This document shows positions 26,024 to 35,649 of a stretch of 64,000 bases of DNA, piece after piece (position 1 is the first letter of the stretch; each line of letters begins with the position of its first letter). The stretch comes from Streptomyces griseus (GTDB lineage Bacteria; Actinomycetota; Actinomycetes; Streptomycetales; Streptomycetaceae): assembly GCF_001715295.1 (NCBI RefSeq), contig NZ_MDKB01000006.1:1-64000 (forward strand), given 5' to 3'. The notes below the pieces were generated by a model, which did not search any database, had not been told where the DNA came from, and saw only the letters and a list, made by a program, of their open reading frames with translations. The translations under genes were made by a program, and so were the position numbers.

Positions 26024-26776
26024 ATGAACGCCAGTGATCGCACCCCCGCCGACCTGCTGCGATCCGCGCTCGCCGCGGATCCCGCCCGCCCCCTCGTCAC
26101 TTTCTACGATGACGCAACCGGAGAACGGGTCGAACTGTCGGTGGCGACGTTCGCCAATTGGGTGGCCAAGACGGCCAATCTGCTGCAGGGCGACCTGGCC
26201 GCGGAGCCCGGTGACCGGCTCGCCCTGCTGCTCCCGGCCCACTGGCAGTCCGCGGTCTGGCTGCTCGCCTGCTCCTCGGTCGGCGTCGTCGCCGATGTCC
26301 AGGGCGACCCCGCCGGCGCGGACCTGGTCGTCAGCGGGCCGGACACGCTGGAACGGGCGCGCGCGTGCCGCGGGGAGCGGGTCGCGCTGGCCCTGCGCCC
26401 CCTGGGCGGCCGTTTCCCGCAGGCACCGGACGGGTTCGCGGACTACGCGGTGGAGGTACCGGGCCAGGGAGACCGCTTCGCCCCGTACGCGCCGGTGGAT
26501 CCCGCCGCTCCCGCTCTGGCCGTGGACGGCACCGAACTGACGGCGGACCAGCTGGTGGCCCGGGCCCGGCAGGACGCGGCGGAGCTCGGACTCGCCCCGG
26601 GGTCGAGGCTGCTGACAGGCCGTACGTACGACACCTGGGACGGGCTCTCCGCGGGGCTGTTCGCTCCGCTGGCCGCGGGGGCCTCGGTGGTCCTGTGCCG
26701 TCACCTGGACCGGCTGGACGAGGAGGGTCTCGCCCGGCGTGTGGAGAGCGAGCGGATCACCGGCAGCGCGGTATGA
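26024..26776 (+). CDS. TIGR03089 family protein (truncated acyl-adenylate-fold protein)
   Basis: The protein has 250 residues. It resembles only the N-terminal subdomain of AMP-binding (acyl-CoA synthetase-like) enzymes: RVELSVATFANWVAKTANLL and PGDRLALLLPAHWQSAVWLL. It lacks the P-loop and the C-terminal lid, so it is not expected to be an active ligase. This is the actinobacterial TIGR03089 family, typically found beside LytR-CpsA-Psr genes as it is here. ATG 26024 gives the usual start MNASDRTPADLLRSAL. Confidence 0.88.
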   Translation: MNASDRTPADLLRSALAADPARPLVTFYDDATGERVELSVATFANWVAKTANLLQGDLAAEPGDRLALLLPAHWQSAVWLLACSSVGVVADVQGDPAGADLVVSGPDTLERARACRGERVALALRPLGGRFPQAPDGFADYAVEVPGQGDRFAPYAPVDPAAPALAVDGTELTADQLVARARQDAAELGLAPGSRLLTGRTYDTWDGLSAGLFAPLAAGASVVLCRHLDRLDEEGLARRVESERITGSAV

Positions 26777-26964
26777 CAAGCGCTCCCAGGGCCACCCGTC
26801 CGGCCCACGGCGGGCCGAGCCCCCGGGACTGAGCACGCACGGCGGTACATGATCGGGCGGTACCTACCACTCCACCCGAAGGCACAACCAAGCGTGAGGT
26901 TCAGCCGTCTACTTCTGCGACCGGCGGCCCAGCGCGCCGCCGAACGTGAAGGATGGACGCAGAC

Positions 26965-28281
26965 GTGACCGACAGTGCCGGCTCTCCGGACCGCCCGGAC
27001 CACTCGTCCGGGGACGAGCCCACGGACGGGACGCAGGACGCGTCGGGGGCCGCCGGACAGGGCGGCCCGCCCGCCGGGGCGGGCGGCGACGGAACCGGCA
27101 CCTGGGCCGCGCGGCCGCAGGCCGGGCCTCCGGGCCGCAGGAGCCACTGGGTGCGCTGGGCGGCACTCGCCGCGTCGTTCCTGGTCCTGGTGGCCGCCGG
27201 GACCGGCTGGTGGCTGTACAAGAAGCTCGACGGCAACATCACGGCCGACACGGGCGCCGCCGCCGAGCTCAGGGCGTACGAGAAGGAACGGCCGAGGCCG
27301 ATCGCCCGGGACGCGCAGAACATCCTGCTCATCGGGTCCGACTCCCGGGCGGGCGACAACCGCCGGTACGGCCGCGACGACGGCGGCAGCCAGCGCTCGG
27401 ACACCACGATCCTGCTGCACCTCGCCGCCGACCGCAGGAGTGCGACCGCGGTCTCGCTGCCGCGCGACCTGATGGTCGAGATCCCCGACTGCCACACGGC
27501 CGGCAAGAAGGCCACGAAGAAGCAGTTCGCCCAGTTCAACTGGGCCTTCGAGCTCGGCGGCACGGCCTGCACCATCCGCACCGTCGAGAAGATGACGGGC
27601 ATTCGCGTCGACCACCACATGGTCGTCGACTTCAACGGGTTCAAGGACATGGTGGACGCCGTGGACGGCGTGGACATCTGCCTCAGGAAGCCGGTCGACG
27701 ACGCCGACGCACACCTCCGGCTCCCGGCCGGGCGCCAGCGGCTCGACGGGGAGCAGGCGCTCGGATACGTGCGGGCCCGCAAGTCGATCGGCGACGGCAG
27801 TGACACCGAGCGGATGGAACGCCAGCAGCGCTTCCTGGGGGCCCTCGTCCACAAGATGCAGAGCAACGGGGTGTTGCTGAACCCGGCGCGGCTCTATCCG
27901 GTGCTGGACGCGGCGACCAAGTCACTCACCACCGACCCGGGGCTGAGTTCCCTGCGGGACCTGTACGACCTGGTGCGCGGAATGCGGAACGTACCGACGG
28001 ACAAGGTGCAGTTCCTGACCGTGCCCCGGCAGCCCTACCGCGGGAACGCGAGCCGGGACGAACTTGTCCAGCCCGACGCCGGCCGGCTGTTCGAGCAGCT
28101 GCGCGAGGACGAACCCGTCACCGTGGTCCCCGCCGACGAGATCCGCACAGGGGACTCACAGGCAGGTCACAGCTCCGGCGAGAGCCCGTCCGCCGTCCCG
28201 TCGCCTCCCGCGAGCGGGAGCCCGACGCCGTCCCCCACCTACTCGGGATCGAATGCGGCCGACGACCTGTGTGATGCGTAA
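26965..28281 (+). CDS. LytR-CpsA-Psr (LCP) family glycopolymer transferase 1
   Basis: The protein has 438 residues. It has a disordered cytoplasmic N-terminus, one membrane helix (WAALAASFLVLVAAGTGWWL) and an extracytoplasmic LCP domain: ILLIGSDSRAGDN, SDTTILLHL, SLPRDLMVEIP, VDHHMVVDFNGFKDMVDAV and LDGEQALGYVRAR. LCP enzymes move glycopolymers from undecaprenyl phosphate carriers to peptidoglycan. It has a Ser/Pro-rich tail and no LytR_C domain. Four extracytoplasmic cysteines (PDC, TACT, DICL and the C-terminal LCDA) recur in LCP 2 and 3. GTG 26965 is preferred because GAAGGATGG lies eight bases upstream; an ATG at 26953 is possible. Confidence 0.93.
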   Translation: MTDSAGSPDRPDHSSGDEPTDGTQDASGAAGQGGPPAGAGGDGTGTWAARPQAGPPGRRSHWVRWAALAASFLVLVAAGTGWWLYKKLDGNITADTGAAAELRAYEKERPRPIARDAQNILLIGSDSRAGDNRRYGRDDGGSQRSDTTILLHLAADRRSATAVSLPRDLMVEIPDCHTAGKKATKKQFAQFNWAFELGGTACTIRTVEKMTGIRVDHHMVVDFNGFKDMVDAVDGVDICLRKPVDDADAHLRLPAGRQRLDGEQALGYVRARKSIGDGSDTERMERQQRFLGALVHKMQSNGVLLNPARLYPVLDAATKSLTTDPGLSSLRDLYDLVRGMRNVPTDKVQFLTVPRQPYRGNASRDELVQPDAGRLFEQLREDEPVTVVPADEIRTGDSQAGHSSGESPSAVPSPPASGSPTPSPTYSGSNAADDLCDA

Positions 28282-28504
28282 AGCGATATTCAAGTAAGGA
28301 GAGGTAAACGGAGCGGAAATAGGCGGAATGCCCAGTTGTAAGGGGCGTGGAATAGCTCACGCGTGTCTCCGATGGCCGAATCGGCCGGATAGTGTGACGC
28401 GATCCGGTGCTTGCGGCCGTCAGGCCACGCACCACCGGGGGGAGCGACCGAGCGCTTGCCGGGGGAGGCGCCTCGCGTGACACCGACGAAGGATTCAGGA
28501 AGAC

Positions 28505-30187
28505 GTGGACGCGCAAAGCCGTGGACAGGCGGGTGAAATCGATCCCGCCGACCAGTGGGTGCTCAACCCGCGGACGGGCCACTACGAACTGCGACTGAAC
28601 CACTCCGGAAGGCAGTCGCCCGAATCTCCCCCCACGACGGACCGCTCCGGCTCCGGCAGCGAGGTGCCTGCTCAGCGAGACCGCCGCTCGGCGCGGAGCA
28701 GCCGCGCCCCGGCGCCCCCGGCCGGCCGCCGCAAGCGCCCGGTCCCCAGGTCACGGCGGAAGAAGGCCCTGCTGTGGACCGGCGGGGTCATGGCCTTCGT
28801 GATCGTCGCCGGTTCGGCCGGAGCGTACGCGCTCTACCAGAAGTTCAACGGCAACCTCGCCACCGTCGACGTCGGTGACGCCGGCAGCAGGAGCGTCGCC
28901 GCCGACGGCCCGCTCAACATCCTGATCATCGGCACGGACAAGCGCACCGGCGAGGGGAACGAGGGCTACGGCGACAAGGGCAGTAGCGGCCACGCCGACA
29001 CCAACATCCTCTTCCACGTCTCCGCGGACCGCACCAACGCCACGGCGATGAGCATCCCCCGCGACCTCATGACGGACGTCCCGGACTGCACCACCAAGCA
29101 GCCGGACGGTTCCGAGAAGCTCATACCCGGCTCGCGCAACGTCCGCTTCAACGTGAGCCTCGGCCAGGAGGGGCGCGACCCCGGCTGCACGATGCGTACG
29201 GTCAAGGAGCTCACCGGTCTCTCGGTCGACCACTTCATGATGGTCGACTTCAACGCCGTCAAGACGCTCTCCACGGCCGTCGGCGGCGTCAAGGTCTGCC
29301 TGGCCAAGGCGGTGAAGGACAAGGACTCGCACCTCGACCTGCCGGCGGGCGAATCCACCGTCGAGGGTGAGGACGCACTGGCCTTCGTCCGCACCCGGCA
29401 CAGCTTCGGCAACGAGAGCGACCTCGACCGCATCAAGGTCCAGCAGCAGTTCATCGGCTCGATGATCCGGCAGATGAAGTCCGACGACACGCTGACCGAT
29501 CCGTCCAAGCTCTTCCGCCTCGCCGACGCGGCGACCAAGGCGCTCACCGTCGATTCCGGCATCGGATCGATCAAGAAGCTGACCTCGCTCGCCAAGGAGC
29601 TCGGCAGGATCGACACGAAGAACATCACCTTCGTGACGCTGCCCGTGATCGACAACCCGGCCGAGCCCACCCCGGTCACCGTCGTCGTGGACCCGCAGAA
29701 GTCGCAGCAGCTGTTCGCGGTGATGCGCTCCGACACCTCGCTGACCGAGGTGAAGAAGAAGGAGAAGGCGGCCCGGACCGAGCAGGCGGCCGCACTCGAC
29801 GGCCCGAAGGCCGCGCCGGCCGACGTACGCGTCGACGTCCTCAACGGCGGCGACATCCCGGGGGCCGCCCAGGCGACGGTCACCTGGCTGCAGAACGAGC
29901 AGGGCGTGCCGAGGTCCACCAACAAGGCGAACGCCCCGTCGAAGACCGACCGGACGACACTGGCGTACGCGCCGAACCAGGCGGACCAGGCCCGCGCCCT
30001 CGCGGCGATGATGGGGCTGCCCGCCACAGCACTGAAGCGGGGGACGGCCGATGCCGAGGGGCGTCAGGCGATGGTCCTGACCCTGGGAGCCGACTTCAAG
30101 GGCGCGGGGGTACCCGTCGCGGGTCCGGCCAAGGCGCCGGACGACATACAGAAGGCCAGCGCCGACAAGGCGGAGTGCGCGAAGTGA
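28505..30187 (+). CDS. LCP family glycopolymer transferase 2 with LytR_C domain
   Basis: The protein has 560 residues. A basic N-terminus precedes one helix (ALLWTGGVMAFVIVAGSAGA) and the LCP domain (ILIIGTDKRTGEGN, SIPRDLMTDVP, VDHFMMVDFNAVKTL, EDALAFVRTRHSFGNESD). The C-terminal 100 residues form a LytR_C domain (DVRVDVLNGGDIPGAAQATV). Cysteines occur at VPDC, PGCTMRT and KVCL and at the end, KAECAK. GTG 28505 follows AGGAAG. The 223-bp leader is lower in G+C than neighbouring genes, so it probably has its own promoter. Confidence 0.93.
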   Translation: MDAQSRGQAGEIDPADQWVLNPRTGHYELRLNHSGRQSPESPPTTDRSGSGSEVPAQRDRRSARSSRAPAPPAGRRKRPVPRSRRKKALLWTGGVMAFVIVAGSAGAYALYQKFNGNLATVDVGDAGSRSVAADGPLNILIIGTDKRTGEGNEGYGDKGSSGHADTNILFHVSADRTNATAMSIPRDLMTDVPDCTTKQPDGSEKLIPGSRNVRFNVSLGQEGRDPGCTMRTVKELTGLSVDHFMMVDFNAVKTLSTAVGGVKVCLAKAVKDKDSHLDLPAGESTVEGEDALAFVRTRHSFGNESDLDRIKVQQQFIGSMIRQMKSDDTLTDPSKLFRLADAATKALTVDSGIGSIKKLTSLAKELGRIDTKNITFVTLPVIDNPAEPTPVTVVVDPQKSQQLFAVMRSDTSLTEVKKKEKAARTEQAAALDGPKAAPADVRVDVLNGGDIPGAAQATVTWLQNEQGVPRSTNKANAPSKTDRTTLAYAPNQADQARALAAMMGLPATALKRGTADAEGRQAMVLTLGADFKGAGVPVAGPAKAPDDIQKASADKAECAK

Positions 30188-30236
30188 CGACGCGTCGCGG
30201 CGCAACAGCGAAAGTCTGAGCAGCAGGGGGGTCCTG

Positions 30237-31910
30237 GTGGGACGAAGCAGTACGCGCGGGGAGGGGACGCGGTCGCGTGTCCGTCACGACGGCCCGGCCG
30301 ACGAGGCCCCGGAGGGCGGAGAGGGGGAGGGGCGCGGCGGTCACGGCCGGCGTGGAGGGGCGGACGGGCCGGAGGGCGGGCATCGCCAGGGAGGACCGGT
30401 CCGCCGCTCGAGACGTGCTCCCAGGAGCGGCAAGCGACGCATACTGCGCTGGACGGCCTCCGTGCTCGCCCTCCTGATACTCGGCACCGGCGCCGCCGGT
30501 TACCTCTACTACAGGCACCTCAACGGAAACCTCCGCAAGGAGGACCTGACGCTCGGCGACAAGAAGATGGCCGACCACAAGGCCAACGCCGCCGGGCAGA
30601 CCCCGCTGAACATCCTGATCATCGGCTCGGACGCCCGGGACTCCAAGGAGAACCAGAAGCTGGGCGGCGCCAAGGAGACGTTCGGTGCCGCGCCGCTCGC
30701 GGACGTGCAGATGCTGCTCCACCTCTCCGCCGACCGCAGCAACATCTCGGTCGTCAGCATGCCGCGCGACACCATGCTGAAGATGCCGAAGTGCACCGAC
30801 CCCGAGACGGGCAAGGTGTATGCGGCCAGCACCGGGAACGTACAGACCAACCAGAGCCTCGGCAGGGGCGGCCCTGGCTGCACCGTGGCCACCTGGTACG
30901 AACTCACCGGCATCACGATCGACCACTTCATGATGATCGACTTCTCGGGGGTGGTGTCGATGGCCGACGCGGTCGGCGGTGTGCCGGTCTGCGTCGACGC
31001 CAACATCTACTCGCACAGCAGCGACGGCAAGGGTTCCGGTCTGAAGCTGGAGAAGGGCACCACGCCCGTCAAGGGCAAGCAGGCCCTGCAGTGGCTGCGC
31101 ACCCGCTACGGCTTCGAGGACAACACCGACCTGGGACGGGCCCAGGCCCAGCACCAGTACCTGAACTCGATGGTGCGCGAGCTGCGCAAGGGCACCAAGC
31201 TCACCGACCCGGGGAAGCTGATGGACCTCGCCGAGGCGGCCACCAGCGCGCTGACGGTCGACAAGGGCCTGGACACGGTCAAGAAGCTGTACGACCTCGC
31301 CGAGGAGCTCAAGAAGGCCCCGACCGCGCGCATCACGATGACGACCATGCCGAACGTCTACGGCACGGGCAACCTCAGCGGCAGGGTGTTCCCCAAGCCG
31401 GGCGACGCCGAGCAGCTGTTCCGGATGGTCCGGGAGGACATCCCCCTGGACGGCAAGGCGTCCAAGCGGAAGGCCCCCGTCGTCAAGGACCAGGCCGCGC
31501 CGACCGGCGAGATCGCGGTCAGCGTGCGCAACGCGACCGGCACGGACTCCCTCGCCCCGGCCAAGGGCCGTGCGACGTCCGTCAGGGACCTCCTGACGGA
31601 CGCGGGCTTCGCCCGGGCCACGACCGACGCGCAGGACGTCGAACCCGCCGCCCGTACCGGCCTGTTCTACCCCTCCGCGGACCTGGAGGGTGACGCGCAG
31701 GCCGTCGCCAAGGCCCTCGGTATCCCGTTGTCCCAGGTGAAGAAGTCGACCGACGTCTCGGGCATCGTGCTGGCCGTGGGCGCCGACTGGCGCGAGGACG
31801 GCAGCTATCCCGCGCCCAGCGCCGAGGAGAAGACCCCCGACACCGCCAAGGCGCTCAACGGCGAGGACGAGGAGGCGTGCATGCACGTCAACCCGGGCTA
31901 CACCTGGTAG
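30237..31910 (+). CDS. LCP family glycopolymer transferase 3 with LytR_C domain
   Basis: The protein has 557 residues. It has a long Gly/Arg-rich N-terminus, one helix (WTASVLALLILGTGAAGYLY), the LCP domain (ILIIGSDARDSKEN, SMPRDTMLKMPKC, IDHFMMIDFSGVVSMADAV, KQALQWLRTRYGF) and a LytR_C domain (AVSVRNATGTDSL). Cysteines at MPKC, PGCT, PVCV and near the end (EEACMHV) match LCP 1 and 2. The start is GTG 30237 behind AGGGGGG. Only 49 bp separate it from LCP 2, so the two are probably co-transcribed. A perfect terminator hairpin follows. Confidence 0.93.
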   Translation: MGRSSTRGEGTRSRVRHDGPADEAPEGGEGEGRGGHGRRGGADGPEGGHRQGGPVRRSRRAPRSGKRRILRWTASVLALLILGTGAAGYLYYRHLNGNLRKEDLTLGDKKMADHKANAAGQTPLNILIIGSDARDSKENQKLGGAKETFGAAPLADVQMLLHLSADRSNISVVSMPRDTMLKMPKCTDPETGKVYAASTGNVQTNQSLGRGGPGCTVATWYELTGITIDHFMMIDFSGVVSMADAVGGVPVCVDANIYSHSSDGKGSGLKLEKGTTPVKGKQALQWLRTRYGFEDNTDLGRAQAQHQYLNSMVRELRKGTKLTDPGKLMDLAEAATSALTVDKGLDTVKKLYDLAEELKKAPTARITMTTMPNVYGTGNLSGRVFPKPGDAEQLFRMVREDIPLDGKASKRKAPVVKDQAAPTGEIAVSVRNATGTDSLAPAKGRATSVRDLLTDAGFARATTDAQDVEPAARTGLFYPSADLEGDAQAVAKALGIPLSQVKKSTDVSGIVLAVGADWREDGSYPAPSAEEKTPDTAKALNGEDEEACMHVNPGYTW

Positions 31911-31915
31911 AGCCG

Positions 31916-31962
31916 GTACGCAGGAGGGCCCCGCCGACGACCGGCGGGGCCCTCCTGCGTAC
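31916..31962. terminator. Bidirectional terminator between LCP 3 and the convergent GT2 gene
   Basis: A perfect 21-bp stem (31916-31936 with 31942-31962) closes a 5-base loop, ACGAC. It starts 6 bp after the LCP 3 stop and ends 8 bp before the stop of the convergent glycosyltransferase. Confidence 0.9.
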
Positions 31963-31970
31963 GGAGGCCG

Positions 31971-32993
31971 TCAGACGGTCTGTTCCCGCACCGCCGGGCG
32001 ACGGCTCGCGATGACCTTCTTCGCCAGCGAGCGCGGACTGGTCAGGAAGCCGTACCCCCACGACATGTGCATGGTGGCCAGCGCCACCGGGATCTGCGCC
32101 CGCGCCTTCAGCGGAAGGCCCTTGCCCGCGGGCAGGGACCCGGCCACGATGGCGGCGACGTACCCGGCGGGGACGAGGAACGCCCACGGGGTCACGGCGG
32201 CACCGACGACGACGCCCGCGGCTATCGCGCAGACGGCGGTCGGCGGAGCCAGGTACCGGAGGTTGATCGAGCCGGCGTGGTACCGGGCGACGACATGGCG
32301 CCAGCGGCCGTAGTCCTTGTACTGCTTGGCGAGCGCGCGCACGCTGGGGCGCGGGCGGTACTGCACCTTCAGTTCCGGGGAGAACCAGACGACGCCCCCC
32401 GCCTCGCGGATGCGGAAGTTCAGCTCCCAGTCCTGGGCCCGGATGAACTCCACGTTGTAGCCGTCCGCCCGCTCCAGCGCCTCGCGGCGGAAGACCCCCA
32501 GGTACACGGTCTCGGCCGGGCCCGCCTCCCCACCGGTGTGGAAGGCGGCGTTGCCCACGCCGATCTTCGACGTCATCGCGGCCGCGACGGCGTCCTCCCA
32601 GGCGTTCTCCCCCTCGGCGTGCATGATGCCGCCGACGTTCTGCGCGCCGGTCTCCTCCAGGAGACGGACCGCGGTGGCGATGTAGTTCGGCGAAAGCATG
32701 CCGTGGCCGTCGACCCGTACCACGATCGGGTGACGTGAAGCCTTGATCGCGGCGTTGAGCGCGGCGGGGGTGCGGCCGGTCGGATTGGGCACGGTGTGGA
32801 CCCGGGAGTCCTCCCGTACCAGCTCGGCGGCGATCTCGTCGGTGCGGTCGGCCGAGGGACCGAGGGCGATCACGACCTCCATCTCACCGGGGTACTCCTG
32901 TTCCAGGATGTGCCGGACCGAGTTCCTGAGATGGCGTTCCTCGTTGAGCACCGGCATGATCACGGAGACGGCGGGGTACTGCGCGGCAGACAT
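31971..32993 (-). CDS. GT2 family glycosyltransferase, ExoA-like
   Basis: The protein has 340 residues. Residues 1-240 form a GT-A domain: VSVIMPVLNEERHLRNSV, the IVVRVDGHGMLSPNY acidic motif and AQDWELNFRIREAGG in place of the usual ED-x-L region. Two or three hydrophobic segments follow (AVCAIAAGVVVGAAVTPWAF, LVPAGYVAAIVAGSL). The layout is like the succinoglycan enzyme ExoA and related polysaccharide synthases. It probably adds a sugar to a lipid-linked polymer. ATG 32993 has GAGGA upstream. It is divergent from LCP 4, which suggests that the two genes serve the same envelope polymer. Confidence 0.9.
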   Translation of the reverse strand: MSAAQYPAVSVIMPVLNEERHLRNSVRHILEQEYPGEMEVVIALGPSADRTDEIAAELVREDSRVHTVPNPTGRTPAALNAAIKASRHPIVVRVDGHGMLSPNYIATAVRLLEETGAQNVGGIMHAEGENAWEDAVAAAMTSKIGVGNAAFHTGGEAGPAETVYLGVFRREALERADGYNVEFIRAQDWELNFRIREAGGVVWFSPELKVQYRPRPSVRALAKQYKDYGRWRHVVARYHAGSINLRYLAPPTAVCAIAAGVVVGAAVTPWAFLVPAGYVAAIVAGSLPAGKGLPLKARAQIPVALATMHMSWGYGFLTSPRSLAKKVIASRRPAVREQTV

Positions 32994-33184
32994 GTGGTCC
33001 TCGGGGGGTCCTCGGGGGGTGCCGGAGGCTCCGGGGGGCTTCGCACCCCGGAAGGCGGCGTGATTCGGCCGCCACGTTACCGCGAACGGGGGACACGGGC
33101 GCGCGCCGCCGGGTCTCGTCCCGGTCTGCAAGTCGTATGGGCCTACCGTGCGAAAGTCCCACTCGAACCGCGGAGGTGTCCCTC

Positions 33185-34720
33185 GTGCCCACGCCGCACC
33201 GATCGCCCCGTCCACCTCGTCCCCGCACCGCCCCCGCGCCGCGCAGAACCGCTCGGCAGCCGGGGGCCACCGGCCGTGGCGGCGGCCGTGGCAGCAGCCG
33301 GGGAACCGGCCGGGCGGGCCTCCCGGGCGGCCGGAAGGTGCCACCCCGCTGGGGCATGCGGGTGGCCACCGGGCTCTCCGTGCTGGTGCTGGGCGCCGGC
33401 GGCATCGGCCATGCGGTGGTGAGCGGCCTGGAGACGGGGATCGACCGGGTCGACCCGTTCAAGGACATGAAGAACCGCCCCCAGGGCGGCCACGGCATGA
33501 ATCTCCTGCTCGTCGGAACCGACGGCCGCGACAAGATCAGCGAGGACGAGAAGAGGAAGTACCGGCTGGGCGGCGCGCCCTGCCACTGCACCGACACCCT
33601 CATGCTCGTGCACCTCTCGGCCGACAAGCAGCGGGCGAGCGTCGTCAGCCTGCCGCGCGACAGCTACGCCGAGATCCCGGCGCACACCGACCGCACCACG
33701 GGCAAGCAGCACTCCCCCCATCCGGTGAAGCTCAACGCCGCCTACGCCGAGGGCGGCCCGCAGCTGACCGTGCGCACGGTGGAGCAGATGACGGACATCA
33801 AGATCGACCACTACCTCGAGGTGGACTTCACCAGCTTCATGAAGACGGTCGACACCGTGGGCGGGGTGGAGATCTGCACCGCCAAGCCGCTCAAGGACTC
33901 CTACACCGGTCTCGACCTGAGCGCGGGCCCCCACAAGCTGGACGGCGGCCAGGCGCTGCAGTACGTGCGCTCCCGGCACATCGACGGAGCCGCGGACCTG
34001 GCCCGCATGCAGCGCCAGCAGAAGTTCATGGCCGCGCTGATCAAGCAGGTGACCAGCAGTGGCGTACTGATGAACCCCGTGAAGTTCCAGCAGGTCGCCT
34101 CGTCGATGCTCGACTCGGTCCGCGCCGACAGCGGTTTCGGTACCGAGCAGATGCTGGAACTCGGCAAGGCCATGCGCCGCTTCACGCCCGCCTCGTCCGA
34201 GTTCACCTCCGTGCCGCTGGAGGAGGACGGTTACCAGGTCAAGGGCATCGGCGCCACGGTGAAGTGGGACGCGGCCAAGGCCAGGAAGCTGTTCCGGGCA
34301 CTGCGGGAGGACAAGCCGCTCACCGCGCACCTGCCGAAGCAGCCCAAGGCCACCCTCGTGGCCGTCGCCCCGCAGCAGATCCGGGTGCAGGTCTACAACG
34401 GGACACCGCGGGACGGCCTCGGCCAGGAGGTGGACGCGGCCCTGCGCGGCACCGGTTTCGACACCACCCGCCTGCCGCTGAACGGCGGCCCGGACCTGGT
34501 GAAGCGGACGCTGGTCCGGTACGACCCTCGGTGGGACCGGTCCGCGAGGTCGCTGGCCGCGGCGCTGCCGGGCTGCGAACTGAAGGCGGTGAAGGGGCAG
34601 GGCGGGACGATGAAGGTCACGGCCGGCGCCGACTTCACCGAGGTACGGCGGGTGAAGGGTGAGGACCCGCAGCGGGGCGAGTTCGACGCGGTGACGGGCG
34701 ACCAGGTGGTCTGCCCGTGA
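33185..34720 (+). CDS. LCP family glycopolymer transferase 4 with LytR_C domain
   Basis: The protein has 511 residues. It has an Arg/Pro/Gly-rich N-terminus, one helix (VATGLSVLVLGAGGIGHAVV) and the LCP domain (LLLVGTDGRDKISEDEK, SLPRDSYAEIP, LNAAYAEGGPQLTVRTVEQM, IDHYLEVDFTSFMKTVDTV, GQALQYVRSRHID). A LytR_C-like domain (IRVQVYNGTPRDGLGQEV) ends in VVCP. Cysteines at PCHC, EICT and the last residues are partly like LCP 1-3. GTG 33185 has a perfect GGAGGT seven bases upstream, so the in-frame start at 33137 is rejected. Confidence 0.93.
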   Translation: MPTPHRSPRPPRPRTAPAPRRTARQPGATGRGGGRGSSRGTGRAGLPGGRKVPPRWGMRVATGLSVLVLGAGGIGHAVVSGLETGIDRVDPFKDMKNRPQGGHGMNLLLVGTDGRDKISEDEKRKYRLGGAPCHCTDTLMLVHLSADKQRASVVSLPRDSYAEIPAHTDRTTGKQHSPHPVKLNAAYAEGGPQLTVRTVEQMTDIKIDHYLEVDFTSFMKTVDTVGGVEICTAKPLKDSYTGLDLSAGPHKLDGGQALQYVRSRHIDGAADLARMQRQQKFMAALIKQVTSSGVLMNPVKFQQVASSMLDSVRADSGFGTEQMLELGKAMRRFTPASSEFTSVPLEEDGYQVKGIGATVKWDAAKARKLFRALREDKPLTAHLPKQPKATLVAVAPQQIRVQVYNGTPRDGLGQEVDAALRGTGFDTTRLPLNGGPDLVKRTLVRYDPRWDRSARSLAAALPGCELKAVKGQGGTMKVTAGADFTEVRRVKGEDPQRGEFDAVTGDQVVCP

Positions 34721-34825
34721 GGACGGCGCCGCGCCGTCGCGAGGTCGGGGACGGCCCTCGGCGAAGTGCTGTGCGCCGTACTGCCCGTCGCCGGCCGCAC
34801 CGCGGCGCCCCCGTTGTCCTGGTGC

Positions 34826-35374
34826 TCAGTCGTCGATGCCCTCGGCGGCGCGCTTCTCGCGGAGGTCCTTGATCGCGCGGCGGCGGGCCAGGCGGTGCGT
34901 GCGGCGGATCTGCGCCTCCTGGTAGCGCCGCTTGTCGCGTTCCGTCTCCGGCACCACCTGCGGGACGCGGCGCGGCTTGCCCTCCTCGTCGACCGCGGCG
35001 AACACCAGGTACGCGCTGCCGACCTGCTGGGCGGGGGTCGACTCGTTCCAGCGTTCCGCCATGACCCGGACCCCGACCTCCATCGAGGAGCGGCCGGTCC
35101 AGTTCACCTGGGCGCGGACGTGAACAAGGTCACCGACGCGGACCGGCTCCAGGAAGACCATCTCGTCCATCGAGGCCGTCACCGCGGGGCCGCCCGAGTG
35201 CCGGCCGGCGACGGCACCCGCCGCGTCGTCGACCAGCTTCATGATCACGCCGCCGTGGACGGTGCCCAGGAGGTTGGTGTCACTGCCGGTCATGATGTGG
35301 CTGAGGGTGGTCCGGGAGGCCGAGGTCGGCTTGTCCGGGACCTCGCCCTCCGGCTGCTGGGCCTGATCTGTCAT
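34826..35374 (-). CDS. Acyl-CoA thioesterase (hotdog fold)
   Basis: The protein has 182 residues. It has the YciA-type hotdog signature: LLGTVHGGVIMKLVDDAAG (catalytic Asp on the central helix), ASMDEMVFLEPVRVGDLV and SSMEVGVRVMAER. These enzymes hydrolyse acyl-CoA to free acid and CoA. The last 40 residues are very basic (RRTHRLARRRAIKDLREKR), an extension seen in actinobacterial members. ATG 35374 is preceded by AAGGTGGAG; a GTG at 35383 would add three residues. It is divergent from LCP 5. Confidence 0.92.
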   Translation of the reverse strand: MTDQAQQPEGEVPDKPTSASRTTLSHIMTGSDTNLLGTVHGGVIMKLVDDAAGAVAGRHSGGPAVTASMDEMVFLEPVRVGDLVHVRAQVNWTGRSSMEVGVRVMAERWNESTPAQQVGSAYLVFAAVDEEGKPRRVPQVVPETERDKRRYQEAQIRRTHRLARRRAIKDLREKRAAEGIDD

Positions 35375-35649
35375 GTTCTCCACCTTAAAGGCCGCGCACA
35401 GGGGCGAGGCGACGTCGCGTGCCCACGGGCGGCGCCCGGCGTCGTCGTCGGGCGGGCGACGCGCCGCGTCGCCTCCTTCCCCCGCCCCGCCAGGCTTGCC
35501 CCTCGCCCGCTCCTCCCCCCTCCCACGCCTGTGCGCGGCCTCGGTGCGGGGCTCGCCCGCGGTTGCATTGCATCAGCTTGGCAACAGCCCCGGCCCGAAA
35601 TCCGGTACACCCTGTAAGAGCTGTGGGCCGAGACGGCACACTGGTGCGC

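Noticed and set aside
28282..28504. Cyclic di-AMP riboswitch before LCP 2
   Set aside because: The leader is A/G-rich and has small hairpins, but the ydaO-type consensus elements are not recognisable.
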